NCBI GenBank assembly: GCA_034438015.1
Contig: DAOTTD010000268.1
Location: 34,537 to 98,536, forward strand
Length of the DNA: 64,000 nucleotides
Source: JACDAE01 sp034438015
GTDB lineage: Bacteria > Chloroflexota > Ktedonobacteria > Ktedonobacterales > Ktedonobacteraceae
Direction: 5' to 3'
Shown here: positions 62,159 through 64,000 of the stretch, in pieces
How the letters are laid out: each line of letters begins with the position of its first letter
Position numbering within the stretch: the first letter of the stretch is position 1
The notes under the pieces: generated by a model
What the model saw: only the letters and a program-made list of their open reading frames with translations
Database searches by the model: none
What the model was told of the DNA's origin: nothing
Program-made: the position numbers and the translations under genes

Positions 62159-62533
62159 ATGACGCAAAATCCAACACCAGAGATACTCAAGCCGGAGGAA
62201 GCACGGAAGCAGGGCAGGGTTCAGGACAGCGCCCTCCAGGAGGGCTCTTCTAATGCCAGTGGGGCCGTACAGGAGAGGATGCAGCCGCGCTACCCCGAGT
62301 GGCCTACTTCGAAGCGCGGCCCTATGTCAACACCTTCACCGCCAGGAACGAGGCCGATCAACGCTATGCGCAGCGAACAGGTCGCCGAGGTTGGTTACAA
62401 CCAGGAGACCGGCGAACCGGGTACGCAGAGTCCTTTCCGTTCCATGCCTGACGAGGCCTTAACAGGCCAGACCTCCTTTGACCAGGCGGAGACGGCCCAG
62501 GAAGCACTGCGGAAACGTAAAGAGCGGCTGTGA
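62159..62533 (+). CDS. Small disordered hydrophilic protein
   Basis: The gene encodes 124 residues, rich in Gln, Glu, Pro, Ser and Arg, with no hydrophobic core, so it is likely unstructured. It starts MTQNPTPEILKPEEARKQG and ends in a charged helix ETAQEALRKRKERL. AAGGAGGGA stands ten bases before the ATG, a strong ribosome site, which supports a real gene. I do not recognise a family. Function unknown. Confidence 0.7.
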   Translation: MTQNPTPEILKPEEARKQGRVQDSALQEGSSNASGAVQERMQPRYPEWPTSKRGPMSTPSPPGTRPINAMRSEQVAEVGYNQETGEPGTQSPFRSMPDEALTGQTSFDQAETAQEALRKRKERL

Positions 62534-63006
62534 TAGACGTTCTATAAAAAATAATGGTAGAAGTAACTGTTCAGGTCCTCCTCCAGGTGTGGGGTGCAGG
62601 GGCAGCCACTCCTGCCCCCCAAATCATACACCCTTCCGAAAACGACCGTTTCATGCAGGCTGGTCCCTCTGTGCAGCCCCTCCGCCTCGAAATCTCCTCA
62701 AGTGCCTTCGCTCCTGCATTCAACGGTTTTTAACAACGCTATTTGCGCAATTCCCTCTTTTCAGTAAGGGGAATAGTGCAGCGTAAAGCGACAAAATTCA
62801 GGTATATTTTCATACGAACGTAGCCATTTTTGGCTATGTATCAAAGTGTTTCATAGTAATTCTCCGTGTGTGATGCTATGATGCGTTTGTTCCCAATTTC
62901 GCATATATGTCAGACGATATATCGTCGTGTCCGTTTTCTGGATGCATATAAATTGTGGAGCGACTGTTTGCGGGGGTCTGGAAGTAGTACATCGAAAGAG
63001 GATACA
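62534..63006. other. Intergenic region with a G+C-rich hairpin
   Basis: GGGGCAG (62599-62605) pairs with CTGCCCC (62612-62618) around six bases, 65 bases after the preceding stop. No T run follows, so it may be a repeat-type hairpin rather than a terminator. The rest, up to the ribosome site at about 62996, contains nothing else I can support. Confidence 0.45.
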
Positions 63007-63747
63007 TTGCAAACACATCTACACATCTGGAAGACCTTCCAGAAACACAACGTCGCAGAACTTGTGATCAAGGCAGGCATAGTGGCTGCCCTGGCGCTGC
63101 TCACTATCGTCGTCACATTGAGCGTTAATTTAAAAGGCGTGCAGGCCAGTGCCAGTTGCCCTAAGGGTGATCGTGTACACGTTGTTGCCAGTGGCGATAC
63201 GCTTGGCAGCATCGCGGCCCATTATGGGACAAGCTGGTCGAAGCTGGCCGCGCACAACCATATCGCCAATCCTAACGTGATATATCACAACCAGGTTATT
63301 TGTGTTCCTGGTGGCCGCTCGCTGGGCGGAGGTACTCATACGGCGCAGGTAAGCGCATATTCCGCGACCATATCTACTAAGGGGTCGGTAGCGGTTGGGT
63401 ATAGCAATCCCTTCCCATATCCGGCCTGCACATGGTGGGCAGACCAGCGTTACCACCAGATACATGGTGTCTATGTGCCGTGGCGCACCAACGCTATGGC
63501 GTGGCAGTGGACCGCCCGCGCGTACCAATTTGGCTGGCAGGTCTCCTCACGAGCATCGGTAGGTGCCATCGTGGATATGCAGCCCTGGGTTCAGGGAGCG
63601 TACGGTGCTGGACACGTTGCGGTCGTGGAGCGTGTTCTCAGCAATGGGACGGCGATTGCCAGCTCGATGAGCTGGGGGGCCAATCCATATGCTGTGGTGT
63701 ACATTCAGGTCCGGCCCGGTGCTGGTATCATGTTCATTCGTCAGTGA
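63007..63747 (+). CDS. LysM and CHAP domain cell-wall hydrolase
   Basis: This is a secreted or membrane-tethered protein of about 246 residues. An N-terminal hydrophobic segment (VIKAGIVAALALLTIVVTLS) acts as signal or anchor. A LysM domain follows (VHVVASGDTLGSIAAHYGTS, then LAAHNHIANPNVIYHNQVICVPG), which binds peptidoglycan sugars. The C-terminal CHAP domain has the catalytic Cys in PACTWWADQRY and the His in GAGHVAVVERV, so it should cleave amide bonds in wall peptides. I favour TTG 63007, with AAAGAGG seven bases upstream. An in-frame GTG at 62866 would add 47 residues before the signal. It is followed by two adjacent hairpins. Confidence 0.85.
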   Translation: MQTHLHIWKTFQKHNVAELVIKAGIVAALALLTIVVTLSVNLKGVQASASCPKGDRVHVVASGDTLGSIAAHYGTSWSKLAAHNHIANPNVIYHNQVICVPGGRSLGGGTHTAQVSAYSATISTKGSVAVGYSNPFPYPACTWWADQRYHQIHGVYVPWRTNAMAWQWTARAYQFGWQVSSRASVGAIVDMQPWVQGAYGAGHVAVVERVLSNGTAIASSMSWGANPYAVVYIQVRPGAGIMFIRQ

Positions 63748-63805
63748 TGTGAGTCCCTCGCTTATGCGGCAGCGAGGATAGTGATCGGTTGAGAACAGAC
63801 CCCAT

Positions 63806-63860
63806 GCACCCGTAAGACCGGGTGCCGCACGTCTCTCATATGGGACGTGCGGCCCCTTTG
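63806..63860 (+). terminator. Double hairpin terminator after the CHAP gene
   Basis: Two stems follow closely: GCACCC...GGGTGC (63806-63825) and, two bases before its end, GCCGCACGTC...GACGTGCGGC (63824-63853), with CCCCTTTGCG and then TTTT just after. The second stem is strong and perfect. Confidence 0.7.
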
Positions 63861-63893
63861 CGTTTTCTCCGCTCGGCAGGCCTGGCATCGGCC

Positions 63894-63922
63894 TTGACAC
63901 TACGGTTTATTTATGGTACCCT
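63894..63922 (+). promoter_or_regulatory. Candidate promoter for a gene beyond the window
   Basis: TTGACA (63894-63899) and TACCCT (63917-63922) are 17 bases apart. No start codon with a ribosome site follows before 64000, so the gene would lie outside the window. Confidence 0.5.
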
Positions 63923-64000
63923 CACGGTGTCGGTTAAGCCTGCCAGAGCGTTGGTTTCTTACTTTTCTAAATCCTCTAAAGGCAGTGGGCGCGCCTGCGA

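Overview
The window looks like chromosomal DNA of a spore-forming, filamentous Ktedonobacteria-type member of the Chloroflexota. This is inference from gene content, not a database match. The signs are a beta-oxidation block in the Bacillus fadE-fadA-fadN order, a T-box-controlled valS, several GAF-rich sensor kinases, a DUF4012 protein, a zinc-ribbon/FHA protein, an MmyB-type regulator, large class A penicillin-binding proteins (PBPs) and frequent TTG/GTG starts with strong Shine-Dalgarno sites. No phage, plasmid, CRISPR, rRNA or tRNA gene was recognised.

Layout. 1-5 kb: a PAP2 phosphatase cut by the window edge, a GNAT acetyltransferase, and valS with its own promoter and T-box leader. 5-10 kb: an orphan OmpR-type response regulator, a degenerate GGDEF/MshEN protein, a small excisionase-type HTH protein, a membrane protein gene split by a one-base frameshift, and an AT-hook/HTH/GAF regulator. 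10-15 kb: a methyltransferase, a small conserved-looking protein, a MalK/UgpC-type ABC ATPase and a membrane-anchored Ser/Thr kinase, followed by a 241-bp nested inverted-repeat element. 15-23.5 kb: a four-gene fatty-acid degradation operon (ligase, FadE, FadA, FadN) divergent from an XRE/MmyB regulator that probably senses acyl chains. 23.5-30.3 kb: a large AAA/TPR ATPase, a hairpin repeat, the zinc-ribbon/FHA protein, cytidine deaminase and a carboxylate-amine ligase. 30.9-34.1 kb: a 1068-residue protein joining an HTH-like domain, acidic 17-residue repeats, one membrane segment and a DUF4012 exterior. 34.2-38.1 kb: a nucleoside-type ABC importer (two permeases and a double ATPase) without its binding protein. 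38.2-44.2 kb: cobyrinate a,c-diamide synthase, PcrA/UvrD helicase, a DUF554 membrane protein and a PHP phosphoesterase. 44.1-49.6 kb: two tandem class A PBPs. 49.9-57.9 kb: a MerR-like regulator divergent from a GAF kinase/NarL regulator pair, a DUF4388-like protein with a membrane partner, an O-methyltransferase, a YkgJ cysteine-cluster protein, an EamA exporter and a UbiG-like methyltransferase. 58-63.9 kb: a sigma-factor-like gene with an XRE partner, a PAS/GAF hybrid sensor kinase, a small disordered protein and a LysM-CHAP cell-wall hydrolase.

Connections. The fad operon and its divergent regulator form the clearest functional unit. Cytidine deaminase and the nucleoside importer suggest pyrimidine salvage, although 5.5 kb separates them. 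The two PBPs, the LysM-CHAP protein, DUF4012 and PAP2 all point to a thick, actively remodelled cell wall. Sensory genes are abundant but mostly solitary. A repeat with a GTAGGGGCCTGCCTTG core occurs as one complete hairpin (26.5 kb) and two half-copies (38.2 and 50.6 kb). The most unusual items are the HTH/acidic-repeat/DUF4012 fusion, the sigma-XRE pair, the GGDEF-like/MshEN protein and the fatty-acid regulator arrangement.
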